A DNA stretch of 64,000 nucleotides from Burkholderia lata (GCF_000012945.1 NC_007510.1:2790001-2854000), one strand, 5' to 3'. Positions 17,512-26,446 are shown, counted from the first letter of the stretch. A program made the numbers and translations. Notes: a model not told the origin generated them from the sequence alone.

Positions 17512-19494
17512 TTAGATGTCCGCTTCGACGTCGTTGCCCTTTTCCTCGAGCCAGCCGCGCCGCGCGGCTGCCTCGCCCTTGCCCATCAGCATCGTCATGC
17601 GTGCGACGGTCGCCTCGTAGTCGAGCTCGCCGAGCTTCACCGGCATCAGACGCCGCGTGTCGGGGTTCATCGTCGTATCCCACAGCTGCTCGGCGCTCAT
17701 TTCGCCGAGACCCTTGAAGCGGCTGATGCTCCATTGCGTCTCGCGCACGCCGTCCTTGCGCAGCTTGTCGAGGATCGCTTCGAGTTCGCCGTCGTCGAGC
17801 GCATAGAGCTTCTGCGCAGCCTTCTTGCCGCGCGCGGGCGCGTCGACGCGGAACAACGGCGGGCGGGCGACGCACACATGGCCGCGCTCGATCAGTTGCG
17901 GGAAATGCTTGAAGAACAGCGTGAGCAGCAGCACCTGGATGTGCGAGCCGTCGACGTCCGCGTCCGACAGGATGCAGATCTTGCCGTAGCGCAGGTTCGA
18001 CAGGTCGACGCTTTCATCGGGGCTGTGCGGATCGACGCCGATCGCGACCGAGATGTCGTGCACCTCGTTGTTCGCGAACAGGCGGTCGCGCTCGGTTTCC
18101 CACGTGTTCAGCACCTTGCCGCGCAGCGGCAGGATCGCCTGGTATTCCTTGTCGCGGCCCATCTTCGCGGAGCCGCCTGCCGAATCGCCCTCGACGAGGA
18201 ACAGTTCGTTGCGCGCGATATCTTCCGTCTCGCAGTCGGTCAGCTTGCCGGGCAGCACCGCGACGCCCGAGCTCTTGCGCTTCTCGACCTTCTGGCCCGC
18301 ACGCGTACGCGCCTGCGCCTGCTTGATCACGAGTTCGGCGAGCTTCTTGCCGTGCTCGACGTGCTGGTTCAGCCACAGTTCGAGCGCCGGACGCGAGAAC
18401 GACGACACGAGCTTGACCGCGTCGCGGCTGTTCAGGCGTTCCTTGATCTGCCCCTGGAACTGCGGATCGAGCACCTTCGCGGACAGCACGAACGACACGC
18501 GCGCGAACACGTCTTCCGCGAGCAGCTTCACGCCCTTCGGCTGCAGGTTGTGCAGTTCGACGAAGCTTTTCACCGCCTGGTAGAGGCCGTCGCGCAGGCC
18601 GGATTCGTGCGTGCCGCCGGCCGGCGTCGGGATCAGGTTCACGTACGACTCGCGCACGAGCGAACCTTCCTCGCTCCATGCGACGACCCACGACGCGCCC
18701 TCGCCTTCGGCGAAGGTGTCGTCGCCCGAACGCGAATCGGCGAAACGCTCGCCTTCGAACAGCGGGATCAGCAGCTCGCTGCCGTTCATTTCGTCGAGCA
18801 GGTAGCCGCGCAGGCCGTCTTCATATTTCCACGTCTGGCGCTCGCCCGACTTCTCGTTGACGAGCACGACCTCGACGCCCGGCAGCAGCACGGCCTTGGA
18901 GCGCAAGAGGCGTTGCAGTTCGCCGAGCGGCAGGTTCGGCGAATCGAAGTACTTCGGATTCGGCCACACCTGCACGCGCGTGCCGGATTTCTTCTCGCCG
19001 CGGCCAGCACCCTGCGTCGCGAGCGGTTTCACGACATCGCCTTCGGCGAAGCCGAGCTCCGCGATCTTGCCGTCGCGCCAGACCGTCACGTCGAGGCGCG
19101 TGGCCAGCGCGTTCGTCACCGACACGCCGACGCCGTGCAGACCGCCCGAGAACGTGTAGGCGCCGCCCGCGGCCTTGTCGAACTTGCCGCCCGCGTGCAG
19201 GCGCGTGAATACGATCTCGACGACCGGCACACCCTCTTCCGGGTGCATGCCGAACGGGATGCCGCGGCCGTCGTCTTCGACCGAGACCGACTGGTCGGCG
19301 TGCAGCGTGACCGTGATCTGCTTGCCGTAGCCGCCGAGCGCCTCGTCGGACGCGTTGTCGATGACTTCCTGGATGATGTGCAGCGGATTCTCGGTACGGG
19401 TGTACATGCCGGGCCGCTGCTTGACCGGCTCGAGACCCTTGAGCACCTTGATCGATGCTTCGCTATAGGCCGCGCTGGGTTTCTTCGTTGACAT
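17512..19494 (-). CDS. parE: DNA topoisomerase IV subunit B
   Basis: ATPase subunit of topoisomerase IV. The 660-residue protein shows the GHKL ATPase motifs near the N-terminus (VIDNASDEALGGY, VEDDGRGIPFGMH, FSGGLHGVGVSVTNAL), the transducer domain, and a TOPRIM region with LFLVEGDSAGGSAKMGRD and ILSDADVDGSHI, followed by the PLFRV and IQRFKGLGEM-like C-terminal segment (SRFKGLGEMSAEQLW). The DADVDGSHI form and 660-residue length separate it from GyrB. It is transcribed ahead of parC. Several DnaA-box-like words stand just upstream of the start. Confidence 0.95.
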   Translation of the reverse strand: MSTKKPSAAYSEASIKVLKGLEPVKQRPGMYTRTENPLHIIQEVIDNASDEALGGYGKQITVTLHADQSVSVEDDGRGIPFGMHPEEGVPVVEIVFTRLHAGGKFDKAAGGAYTFSGGLHGVGVSVTNALATRLDVTVWRDGKIAELGFAEGDVVKPLATQGAGRGEKKSGTRVQVWPNPKYFDSPNLPLGELQRLLRSKAVLLPGVEVVLVNEKSGERQTWKYEDGLRGYLLDEMNGSELLIPLFEGERFADSRSGDDTFAEGEGASWVVAWSEEGSLVRESYVNLIPTPAGGTHESGLRDGLYQAVKSFVELHNLQPKGVKLLAEDVFARVSFVLSAKVLDPQFQGQIKERLNSRDAVKLVSSFSRPALELWLNQHVEHGKKLAELVIKQAQARTRAGQKVEKRKSSGVAVLPGKLTDCETEDIARNELFLVEGDSAGGSAKMGRDKEYQAILPLRGKVLNTWETERDRLFANNEVHDISVAIGVDPHSPDESVDLSNLRYGKICILSDADVDGSHIQVLLLTLFFKHFPQLIERGHVCVARPPLFRVDAPARGKKAAQKLYALDDGELEAILDKLRKDGVRETQWSISRFKGLGEMSAEQLWDTTMNPDTRRLMPVKLGELDYEATVARMTMLMGKGEAAARRGWLEEKGNDVEADI

Positions 19495-19524
19495 AGGCGC
19501 TGAATTTCATCATTCATCGGGACG

Positions 19525-19559
19525 TTGTCCACACCTCGTGTGGATAACGTCGTGGACAA
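19525..19559. promoter_or_regulatory. cluster of DnaA-box-like sequences upstream of parE
   Basis: TTGTCCACA at 19525-19533 differs by one base from the consensus DnaA box; TGTGGATAA at 19539-19547 is the exact complement of TTATCCACA; and CGTGGACAA at 19551-19559 is a weaker inverted form. They lie 31-65 bases upstream of the parE ATG. They could allow DnaA to modulate topoisomerase IV expression; a chance or repair origin is not excluded. Confidence 0.45.
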
Positions 19560-19736
19560 AACGTTGAGTTCCGTAAAAAAGCGAATCGAAACAACGGTGT
19601 GCTTGGACTGCTCCGAAAGCGGGCGCGCGGCGTGCGCTGCGCTGCCCGGGACGCGCGGTATTTTACTGGTTCCGCGTGGCACGCCAATCGCGGAATCGCG
19701 CGCGGCGGCCGCCGGCCGCGCGACGTGTCATGCGTT

Positions 19737-21686
19737 TTACGCAGGCTTGCGCTTCGCCTCGAGCGTTTCCCACCGTTCGAGCGCGGCGAGCAATTCGTCG
19801 TCGATCGCCGCGAACCGCTCGGTCAGGCGTGTGCCTTCCTGCGGATCCTTCGCGAAAATCGAACCGTCTTCGAGCCTGGCGTTGATCGTCTTCTGCTCCT
19901 CTTCGAGCGCGGCGATCTTCTCCGGCAGCGAATCGAGCTCGCGCTGCTCGTTGAACGACAGCTTCACCGTGCGTTGCGTGTTGCGGCCCGCGGCACTTTT
20001 CGCCGGTTCTTCCTTGACGGGTGCGGCTTCCTTGACCGCGCGCTTCGCGGCTTCCTGCTGTGCGAGCTGATCCGCGCGCGCGCTCTGGATCTGCCAGTCG
20101 CTGAAGCCGCCCACGTATTCGCGCCACTTGCCGTCGCCCTCGGCCGCGATCACCGACGTCACGACGTTGTCGAGGAACGCGCGATCGTGGCTGACGAGCA
20201 GCACCGTGCCGTCGTAGTCGGCCAGCAGTTCCTCGAGCAGCTCGAGCGTCTGGATGTCGAGGTCGTTGGTCGGTTCGTCGAGCACCAGCACGTTGGCCGG
20301 ACGCGCGAACAGGCGCGCGAGCAGCAACCGGTTGCGTTCGCCGCCCGACAGCGACTTCACCGGCGAACGCGCGCGTTCCGGCGCGAACAGGAAATCGCCG
20401 AGATAGCTCATCACGTGCTTGCGCACGCCGCCGATCTCGACCCATTCGCTGCCGGGGCTGATCGTATCCGCGAGGCTCTTTTCCTGGTCGAGCTGCGCAC
20501 GCATCTGGTCGAAATACGCGACCTGCAGGTTGGTGCCGATGCGCACCGTGCCTTCGTCGGGCTTCAGTTCGCCGAGAATCAGCTTGAGCAGCGTCGTCTT
20601 GCCGGCGCCGTTCGGGCCGATGAAGCCGATCTTGTCGCCGCGCATCACCGTCGTCGAGAAACGATCGACGACCGCCCGGCCGCCGTAGCGCTTCGTCACG
20701 TCGGTCAGCTCTGCGACGATCTTGCCGGACTTCTCGCCCTGCGCGACATCCAGCTTCACGTTGCCCAGCGTGTTGCGGCGCTCCGCGCGATCGTTGCGCA
20801 TCTGCACGAGCCGCGCGATGCGGCCGACACTGCGTGTACGGCGCGCTTCGACGCCCTTGCGGATCCACACTTCTTCCTGCGCGAGCAGCTTGTCGAACTT
20901 CTCGTTTTCCACGCGCTCGATTTCGAGCTGCTGCTCCTTGCGCGTCTGGTATGCGGAGAAATTGCCCGGGTACGACAGCAGCCGGCCGCGATCGAGGTCG
21001 ACGATGCGCGTCGCGACGCGGTCGAGGAACGCGCGATCGTGCGTGATGAACAGCAGGCCCGCGCGCTGCGCGACGAGCAGCTCTTCCAGCCAGCGGATGC
21101 CGTCGAAGTCGAGGTGGTTGGTCGGTTCGTCGAGCAGCAGCACGTCGGGCTGCAGCACCAGCGCGCGTGCCAGCGCGACGCGCTTCTGCATCCCGCCCGA
21201 CAACGCATCGACGGGTGCATCGACGTCCGCCAGGCCGATCTGCGCGAGCGTCATCGACACGCGTGTGCGCCAGCTCCATGCGTCGTGCGCGTCGAGCGAC
21301 GACTGCAGCACGTTCATCCGTGCGAGCAGTGCATCGTGCTCGGCGCCTTCGGGGATATCCGCGAGGCGGTGCGCGATCGAATCATATTCTTCGAGCAGTT
21401 CGCGCGTGTGCGCGAGCCCCGATGCCACGGCATCGAACACCGTCGCGCCCGGCTCGAATTCGGGCTCCTGCGGCACATAGACGGTCACGAGTTCCTGCTG
21501 GCGCGTGACCAGCCCGTCGTCGGGCTTCGCGAGCCCGGCGACGATCTTCAGCAGCGACGACTTGCCCGCGCCGTTGCGGCCGATCAGGCCGACGCGCTCG
21601 CCGGCTTCCAGCGAGAAATCCGCGTGATCGAGCAACGCGACGTGACCGAACGCGAGCTGCGCGCCGGAAATGGAATAGAGCGACAT
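19737..21686 (-). CDS. ABC-F family ATPase (Uup/EttA-like)
   Basis: Soluble ABC protein with two ATPase cassettes and no membrane domain; ABC-F proteins act on ribosomes or in DNA-stability functions. The 649-residue protein has Walker A GRNGAGKSSLLK and signature LSGGMQKRVALARAL in the first cassette, LDEPTNHLD, then an ABC-F linker, Walker A GPNGAGKTTLLK, signature LSGGERNRLLLARLF and LDEPTNDLD in the second, and a Lys/Glu-rich coiled C-terminal tail (about residues 560-649) like Uup. The ATG at 21686 is used because translation further upstream lacks family similarity. It is a single gene. Confidence 0.88.
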   Translation of the reverse strand: MSLYSISGAQLAFGHVALLDHADFSLEAGERVGLIGRNGAGKSSLLKIVAGLAKPDDGLVTRQQELVTVYVPQEPEFEPGATVFDAVASGLAHTRELLEEYDSIAHRLADIPEGAEHDALLARMNVLQSSLDAHDAWSWRTRVSMTLAQIGLADVDAPVDALSGGMQKRVALARALVLQPDVLLLDEPTNHLDFDGIRWLEELLVAQRAGLLFITHDRAFLDRVATRIVDLDRGRLLSYPGNFSAYQTRKEQQLEIERVENEKFDKLLAQEEVWIRKGVEARRTRSVGRIARLVQMRNDRAERRNTLGNVKLDVAQGEKSGKIVAELTDVTKRYGGRAVVDRFSTTVMRGDKIGFIGPNGAGKTTLLKLILGELKPDEGTVRIGTNLQVAYFDQMRAQLDQEKSLADTISPGSEWVEIGGVRKHVMSYLGDFLFAPERARSPVKSLSGGERNRLLLARLFARPANVLVLDEPTNDLDIQTLELLEELLADYDGTVLLVSHDRAFLDNVVTSVIAAEGDGKWREYVGGFSDWQIQSARADQLAQQEAAKRAVKEAAPVKEEPAKSAAGRNTQRTVKLSFNEQRELDSLPEKIAALEEEQKTINARLEDGSIFAKDPQEGTRLTERFAAIDDELLAALERWETLEAKRKPA

Positions 21687-21995
21687 GGGGAGACGGCGAA
21701 GAGAGAAATCGGAAGCGCCCATTGTACCGGTCGCGGGCGGCGTCACCGGTATGGCCGGATGGATAAGGCAGGCAAACGGGTTGGGAGACGGGCTGGAACG
21801 CGCGTTTGACGGCTGGCGGATGGCGTCCATCGAGCGCATCGGCGCGATGCGATGGCACACCATGTGCGCCCGGCTTCCGTTAGCGGACGCCGGCAGTGGG
21901 TTCTGGGTGAAAGGTCCAATGCCGACCGGATGCCGGCGGTCGGCCTCGACCATGCCGCGCCGGACGCCTCGAGCGCCCGTACGCGGCACATACGC
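21687..21995. other. intergenic region without recognisable feature
   Basis: About 300 bases between the ABC-F start and the 3' end of the DUF4399 gene. It presumably contains the ABC-F promoter; no gene, repeat or convincing terminator was seen. Confidence 0.5.
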
Positions 21996-22400
21996 TTACT
22001 TCACGTTGACGTTGATCGTCGAGCTCATTTCGGGGCCGTACGAGCGGTGCGCGCCGTCGCCGAACTGCAGCGTCAGCGTGTGCGGGCCGGGCGGCAGCTT
22101 GATTTCGGTTCCGGTCTGGGCCTTGCCGAAGTGCAGCGAACGCTCGCTCGCGGGGATCACGTCGCCCTTCGGAATCGGCCGGCCGTCGATCAGCAGGTGA
22201 TGATGGCCGGTATTCGGCGTCATGTCGCCGGCGGGCCGAAGCTCCATCCCTTCGAGCCCGAACTTCACGAGCACCGGGTTCGACACCGTCGCGCCATCGC
22301 TCGGCGCTTCGAAATACACGCGCGCCTCGGCCCGCGCCATCGTCGACACGGCCATCGCCGCCACACATACCGCACCTGCGATCCACTTTCTGTTCAGCAT
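21996..22400 (-). CDS. periplasmic DUF4399 domain protein
   Basis: A 134-residue secreted protein: a typical signal peptide (LNRKWIAGAVCVAAMAVSTM, cleavage after ARA) followed by one DUF4399 domain with VYFEAPSDGATVSNPVLVKF, GHHHLLIDGRPIP and LPPGPHTLTLQFGDGAH. The HHH cluster suggests metal contact, but the family's role is unknown. The ATG at 22400 is chosen because AAGGAG precedes it; an upstream in-frame start would put extra residues before the signal peptide. Divergent from the rubredoxin gene. Confidence 0.8.
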   Translation of the reverse strand: MLNRKWIAGAVCVAAMAVSTMARAEARVYFEAPSDGATVSNPVLVKFGLEGMELRPAGDMTPNTGHHHLLIDGRPIPKGDVIPASERSLHFGKAQTGTEIKLPPGPHTLTLQFGDGAHRSYGPEMSSTINVNVK

Positions 22401-22599
22401 CGCATTCTCCTTATGATTGGACAGCCTCGGAAGCATACACCGCACGCACGGCAGTCGTGTTTCAGTTGCGTTGTTCGCGATGCGTACGTTTAAAACGACG
22501 TTGCGGAGCCGTTCGGCGAAATTCCGGTACCATTGCGCCTTTCGTCCGCCGGCCAGGCCGCGGACGGCATCACCGGATTTCCATTTTCCCGAGCGCTAC

Positions 22600-22782
22600 A
22601 TGAGCGAAGTAACCGAATACCAGAGCTGGGTCTGCCTGATTTGCGGGTGGGTCTACAACGAAGCGGAAGGGCTGCCCGACGAAGGCCTCGCGCCCGGCAC
22701 CCGTTTCGCCGATATCCCCGCCGACTGGCGCTGCCCGCTGTGCGATGTGGGCAAGGAAGACTTTGTTGTCGTCGATTTCTGA
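22600..22782 (+). CDS. rubredoxin
   Basis: Small iron protein of 60 residues that transfers electrons in the cytoplasm. Two CxxC knuckles that bind a single Fe are visible, CLICG near residue 12 and CPLC near residue 46, with the standard GWVYNEAEGLPDEGLAPGT between them. The ATG at 22600 lacks a strong ribosome site. It lies just upstream of the tRNA-Arg gene, outside the island. No alkane hydroxylase partner is adjacent. Confidence 0.93.
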   Translation: MSEVTEYQSWVCLICGWVYNEAEGLPDEGLAPGTRFADIPADWRCPLCDVGKEDFVVVDF

Positions 22783-22938
22783 TTCGCCGACTCCCTGATT
22801 TCTGATCTCGGCTGATTGCGCGATCGCGCGCGTCGGCGTGCATTCCGCCCCGCCGACGCGCCGCGCGTTTGCTATACTCTGCGCGCTGTCCACACCGCCG
22901 TCCGGTTCGCGTTTTTTGCGTTTCACCCGGACATGGCT

Positions 22939-23013
22939 CTCCCCGTAGTTCAATGGATAGAACAAGCGCCTCCTAAGCGCTAGATACAGGTTCGATTCCT
23001 GTCGGGGGGACCA
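22939..23013 (+). tRNA. tRNA-Arg (anticodon CCT)
   Basis: A complete cloverleaf of 75 bases including an encoded CCA. Acceptor stem CTCCCCG pairs with CGGGGGG (one T-G pair), the anticodon arm is AGCGC-CTCCTAA-GCGCT with anticodon CCT, and the T arm is ACAGG-TTCGATT-CCTGT. A TATACT -10 element is at 22873. Its 3' end is the apparent insertion site of the neighbouring island; the integrase remnant starts about 105 bases downstream. Confidence 0.96.
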
Positions 23014-23031
23014 GCTAAGTTCCCAACTCTT

Positions 23032-23076
23032 CCCAAGTTTGCCCGGTACGAGCAGCCTAACTTGGGGGCATTTTTT
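23032..23076 (+). terminator. terminator after tRNA-Arg
   Basis: Inverted repeat CCCAAGTT (23032-23039) and AACTTGGG (23059-23066) with further G residues and a run of six T ending at 23076. It fits a Rho-independent terminator for the tRNA transcript. Confidence 0.7.
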
Positions 23077-23117
23077 GGGACATGCCTCCATACCCACGAA
23101 CTTGATGCTCCCGCGCG

Positions 23118-23321
23118 ATGCCGAAGCGCGCTACCCCGCTGACCGAAATGCAGATCCGCAAGGCCAAACCGACCGAGAAACCTTATCGCCTGGCTGACGG
23201 AAAAGGCTTGTATCTCGAGGTCATGCCGAACGGGTCGCACAACCGGCGGATGAAGTACGGCTTCGACGGCAAAGAGAAGCGTGCTGGCGCAGCAGTCATC
23301 CCAATCAATGTCGAGCGATGA
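23118..23321 (+). pseudogene. N-terminal fragment of a tyrosine integrase (P4-type, DUF4102 domain)
   Basis: The first ~55 residues match the arm-DNA-binding domain of tRNA-targeting phage/island integrases: PLTEMQIRKAKPTEKPYRLA, DGKGLYLEVMPNG and MKYGFDGKEK. A functional integrase has about 400 residues; here the frame leaves the family sequence after FDGKEK and stops at residue 67, and no catalytic RHRY domain is found downstream. It is a dead remnant marking the left end of the island. Confidence 0.85.
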
Positions 23322-23467
23322 CTGCGTCGGTACGGACAATTTATTCGCGCTCTAAAAGGCAACGGTCTTTCAATTTGACGGAGCCTTTGTGCATCGCCAC
23401 GGATACCGAAAAGATAGCCATCCAACTGATCGAGCGCGGAGACGGTTGCTATATTTTGAGATTTTGA
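23318..23467 (+). CDS. hypothetical 49-residue ORF behind the integrase fragment
   Basis: An ATG at 23318 overlaps the integrase-fragment stop as ATGA and opens 49 codons ending at 23467, overlapping the convergent toxin gene end by 19 bases. The peptide includes TEPLCIATDTEKIAIQLIER. It has no recognised domain and no ribosome site; it may be a real small gene or chance. Confidence 0.2.
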   Translation: MTASVRTIYSRSKRQRSFNLTEPLCIATDTEKIAIQLIERGDGCYILRF

Positions 23468-23859
23468 AGGTACCGAGATGCCCGAGGAGAGGCAGCGAGC
23501 CCAGCTTTTAGCCTATTTAGCTGGGTGAAATCGAAGTCCGGTGGCTTCGGCACCCATATGCCAGACGTAACATTCCTCTCGACGTCTGCGACGAACAACG
23601 CCTGCGCGTACTTGTAAAAAGCGAAGCTGCTATGAGTGATGAACGGATGCTCACCTGCCTGGAACACACAAGTCGCATCGTATGATGTCGCTACTGGCAC
23701 GCTTGAAAAGCCGACAACACAAACGCATTTTTGCGCTCCCATCGACGGAAACGCAATCGGATCATTAAGAATGGCGAAGAGGTGTGAGTAAGTCCCGGGG
23801 CCGGACGGCGCCAAAAATGCCGCCCCCGCATGAGCGGCCCAGGTCGGGACAGTGCTCAC
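23449..23859 (-). CDS. putative PemK/MazF-like toxin partner of the Panacea antitoxin
   Basis: A 136-residue protein with an SH3-barrel-like pattern of PemK/MazF-type ribonuclease toxins: SHLFAILNDPIAFPS, then a VCVVGFSSV strand, then TCVFQAGEHPFITHSSFAFY. The GEHPFIxHxS segment recurs in a distant PemK-like group. It starts with GTG at 23859, overlapping the TGA of the upstream antitoxin gene by four bases (GTGA), so translation is coupled. That overlap with a Panacea-domain gene is the main argument for a toxin-antitoxin role; the nuclease activity is inferred from weak similarity. Confidence 0.55.
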   Translation of the reverse strand: MSTVPTWAAHAGAAFLAPSGPGTYSHLFAILNDPIAFPSMGAQKCVCVVGFSSVPVATSYDATCVFQAGEHPFITHSSFAFYKYAQALFVADVERNVTSGIWVPKPPDFDFTQLNRLKAGLAASPRASRYLQNLKI

Positions 23860-24431
23860 GCGTGGCTAAACGCAGCTCGGATGTGATCAGCTTCTTCCAG
23901 ACGAGCTAGTAGCTCCTTGATTGCGACTTGATCGTAACCAAGGGCCTTAAACAGGCGCTCGTACGTCACTTCAGACGGAACCCCACGGCCGTCCGTCCAC
24001 TCGCGACATTTCGAATGAATGTAGTCTGCGAGCGCCCAATGAGTCATTCCTCCGAACTCATCCCAGACCGCATCCAAGACCGCTATGTCAGCATCGCTGA
24101 GTTGCGTCGAATGGTCGAAGTACGCTTCCGGCTCTTCTGCAAATATCGGCACGCGAACTCTTAACTCGTGGTTCGCCAAATTCTCTATCCGATCTTCCCA
24201 GCCCGGGACGTCGCCGGCAAGCCTCTGATACGTGCCGTACAAGACCGGGCTCTTCTCAAAAACAAGGAGCTGATCGCCTGTCAGCGGCTCACCATAGCGG
24301 GCAAAGGACTCGCGCTCCGCCAGATAGAGTAAGCGGTTCAATTTGGCCCCATTTACCGGCGCGCGAGCACGAACGAGCAGATACATCGCTGCATCTGCCG
24401 CCTTCCTTTCGTCGTATAAGTGCTCGAACAT
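23856..24431 (-). CDS. Panacea-domain (DUF4065) antitoxin
   Basis: A 191-residue protein matching the Panacea domain, a promiscuous antitoxin module known to neutralise many unrelated toxins. Visible family features are KAADAAMYLLVRARAPVNGA, KLNRLLYLAERESFARYGEP, the SPVLYGTYQRL segment where relatives have GPV, and DAVWDEFGGMTHWALADYIH. The ATG at 24431 is used because a longer frame adds non-family residues; GGGGA lies upstream. The toxin-like gene follows with a 4-bp overlap. Being first in the pair, it can build up before the toxin. Confidence 0.75.
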   Translation of the reverse strand: MFEHLYDERKAADAAMYLLVRARAPVNGAKLNRLLYLAERESFARYGEPLTGDQLLVFEKSPVLYGTYQRLAGDVPGWEDRIENLANHELRVRVPIFAEEPEAYFDHSTQLSDADIAVLDAVWDEFGGMTHWALADYIHSKCREWTDGRGVPSEVTYERLFKALGYDQVAIKELLARLEEADHIRAAFSHA

Positions 24432-24853
24432 GATATGTCCCCGGACGTGCCATTGACGGCGGAGTCGGTCTGCCAATCGGTTGGAAACTACGGAAACTTG
24501 ACAAACCTCGAATTTTGCAACCGCAAAACACACCTCGACTGTATCTCGGAGCGTCCCGCACTGTCTATACGCAGATATCGGAATACAGTGACTGAATTTT
24601 AGTGTCGCAATTCCACCACTACCGAAAAGAGAGCAAGTTTTGCACCATTCCCCAATCGGCGGCCCTCAGAGCGTTGCGCCCTTTGCGAAAGGCAGAAAGG
24701 GCGCTCGATCCGTTGCATCCGCGAAACGCCTACTTGCCAAAATAAATCAGTGACAGAATACCTGTCCACCCCTGATCAGCGCTGCGTACCCCACTCGAGG
24801 TGTCTAGACAGTGCCAGCGATCGGTCGTTCAATATTGAAGCGTGGAGACAAGA
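24432..24853. other. divergent intergenic region of the island
   Basis: About 420 bases between the toxin-antitoxin pair and the Abi-alpha gene; it must hold both promoters. No coding potential of note was seen on either strand; the only clear structure is the inverted repeat at 24676-24704. Confidence 0.5.
24676..24704. repeat. 9-bp perfect inverted repeat in the island
   Basis: GCGCCCTTT at 24676-24684 and AAAGGGCGC at 24696-24704, separated by 11 bases, could form a hairpin. There is no T-run, so it is more likely an operator or part of a small RNA than a terminator. Confidence 0.5.
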
Positions 24854-25654
24854 ATGAGCGAAGAGAATCTCGACCCAGTGGGAACCAAAGCGCTTGCCGA
24901 AGCCGCCAAGATCGTCACCGAAAAGACTGTGACCGGCATTGGCGCCTTTCTAAACAAGGTTTGCATGCCGGCAGCCGAGGAATTTGGACTCCTGCTCCAA
25001 GACAGAGTCCGAAGCTGGCGTGCGTCCAATGCAGTGGCCATTCTCGAGAGGAGCCGAGCCCACCTCGAGCGGAATGAACAAGCCGGCGAGATTCATGTAC
25101 ATCCCCGCATCGCAGGTAAGATCATCGACAAAAGCTCGTGGGTAGACGCTGAGAACCTGCAGGAGATGTGGTCGGGACTTTTCGTGAGTTCGTGCTCCCC
25201 CACTGGCACAGATGACAGCAACCTTATTTTCATCACACTGCTTGATCAATTGACGGCAAGCGAAGCAACGCTGATCGAATTTCTCTGTAAGGACACTCGG
25301 ATATGCACGTCCGAACATCGCTTGGTACTTGCCGAAACTCAAGTAATTGTTCCGCTCGAAGGTCTGCGCAAAGTCACGAGCATCGATAGCGCCAGCGAGC
25401 TTGACATAGCGATCGACCATCTTCGTGAGGTTGGCCTTCTTCAAATGGAAAGTGGATTTAATCTGAATAGCAGTCCAACCCCAGTCGCGATCCTCACGCC
25501 CAGTGCACTCGGCCTAAATCTCTTTGCTCGGACTCAAGGATGGACGAGCGACCCATACGATTTTTACGAAAAAGGTTCGCCTGTAGGTGTTCGCGAGATC
25601 GCGCCCGTAGCACCGAACACTTCACACCCAAGTGGGTATCACGACGCGTTCTAA
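24854..25654 (+). CDS. Abi-alpha family protein (DUF4393)
   Basis: A 266-residue protein with the DUF4393/Abi-alpha pattern, a family linked to abortive infection. The N-terminal half carries EEFGLLLQDRVRSWRASNAV, a helix-rich region, and WVDAENLQEMWSGLFVSSCS followed by LDQLTASEATLIEF, which are the recognisable family blocks (about residues 38-145). The ATG at 24854 has GGAG seven bases before it. The DUF2971 gene begins 28 bases after its stop and a PIN-like gene after that, so it heads a three-gene unit. How Abi-alpha proteins act is not established. Confidence 0.75.
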   Translation: MSEENLDPVGTKALAEAAKIVTEKTVTGIGAFLNKVCMPAAEEFGLLLQDRVRSWRASNAVAILERSRAHLERNEQAGEIHVHPRIAGKIIDKSSWVDAENLQEMWSGLFVSSCSPTGTDDSNLIFITLLDQLTASEATLIEFLCKDTRICTSEHRLVLAETQVIVPLEGLRKVTSIDSASELDIAIDHLREVGLLQMESGFNLNSSPTPVAILTPSALGLNLFARTQGWTSDPYDFYEKGSPVGVREIAPVAPNTSHPSGYHDAF

Positions 25655-25682
25655 CTCTAGTCACCTCGATACCAAACCAACC

Positions 25683-26375
25683 ATGCGCCTCTACTATCTC
25701 ACTGCGCAGCGATGGGCAGAGAAGATCCTGCAAGAACAGCGGTTTAAACTGTCAACTATCCATGAAGCTAACGACCCTTTCGAGCTTCTTGGCGCGTCGA
25801 TAGGTGCAGCAAAGGCACGCCGCGCCTATAAGGCCCTACATGCACATTGGGCTCAATCCATCGGCATGCTCTGCACCACCAAATCATGGGATAACCCAGT
25901 CATGTGGGCGCACTACGGCGATCGCCATCGCGGAATTTGCCTAGGTTTTGATGTAGTGGACGCTGAGATACATCAAGTCCAATACGAGGCCAACAAACTT
26001 ACGGGCCTACTCGAACACATAGAAAGCGGCTCGCACTTGCTCGAAGAGCAATTTAGGGCAATCCTGACAACCAAATTCAAAGACTGGGAGTACGAACGAG
26101 AATGGCGCATCTTTGCCAGCCTGAAAAATCGGGAAGCCCAGAGTGGTCTTTACTACTTGAACTTTGCCCCGCACTTCATGCTTCGAGAAGTGATTCTCGG
26201 AGCTCGATGCCCTGCAACGCCTGAGGAACTTGCGGGCCATGTGAAATCGGGCAGCGCATGCGTCGAGATCTTCAAAGCGCGACCAGCCTTTCAGAGCTTC
26301 AGAATAGTTCGTCAGAAGCAGATCCCTATCATAACGGTCACATCACAAACGACACCTTCGGAACGCACCGTATAA
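25683..26375 (+). CDS. DUF2971 domain protein
   Basis: A 230-residue cytoplasmic protein with the full set of DUF2971 motifs: LYYLTAQRWAEKIL at the N-terminus, EANDPFELLG, then MLCTTKSWDNPVMWAHYGD, RHRGICLGFDV and YEREWRIF. The conserved His, Tyr, Arg and Glu residues suggest an enzyme, but the family's reaction is unknown to me. DUF2971 genes often lie in defence loci. It follows the Abi-alpha gene by 28 bases with no terminator between, which suggests a functional pair. Confidence 0.8.
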   Translation: MRLYYLTAQRWAEKILQEQRFKLSTIHEANDPFELLGASIGAAKARRAYKALHAHWAQSIGMLCTTKSWDNPVMWAHYGDRHRGICLGFDVVDAEIHQVQYEANKLTGLLEHIESGSHLLEEQFRAILTTKFKDWEYEREWRIFASLKNREAQSGLYYLNFAPHFMLREVILGARCPATPEELAGHVKSGSACVEIFKARPAFQSFRIVRQKQIPIITVTSQTTPSERTV

Positions 26376-26446
26376 GCACCCAGATAGTCAGTCTCTCCGG
26401 AAAATGTGATCAACCATGAGCTCCATCTCCCCTAAGGAACCGCGAA

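Noticed and set aside
15073..19491. A 1472-codon open frame on the plus strand opposite parC-parE
   Set aside because: It mirrors the codon structure of the two topoisomerase genes; in such G+C-rich DNA the antisense frame stays open by composition. The product is Arg/His/Leu-rich with no domain.
24432..24533. N-terminal extension of the Panacea antitoxin
   Set aside because: The extra 34 residues do not resemble the family and the ATG at 24431 has a better upstream context.
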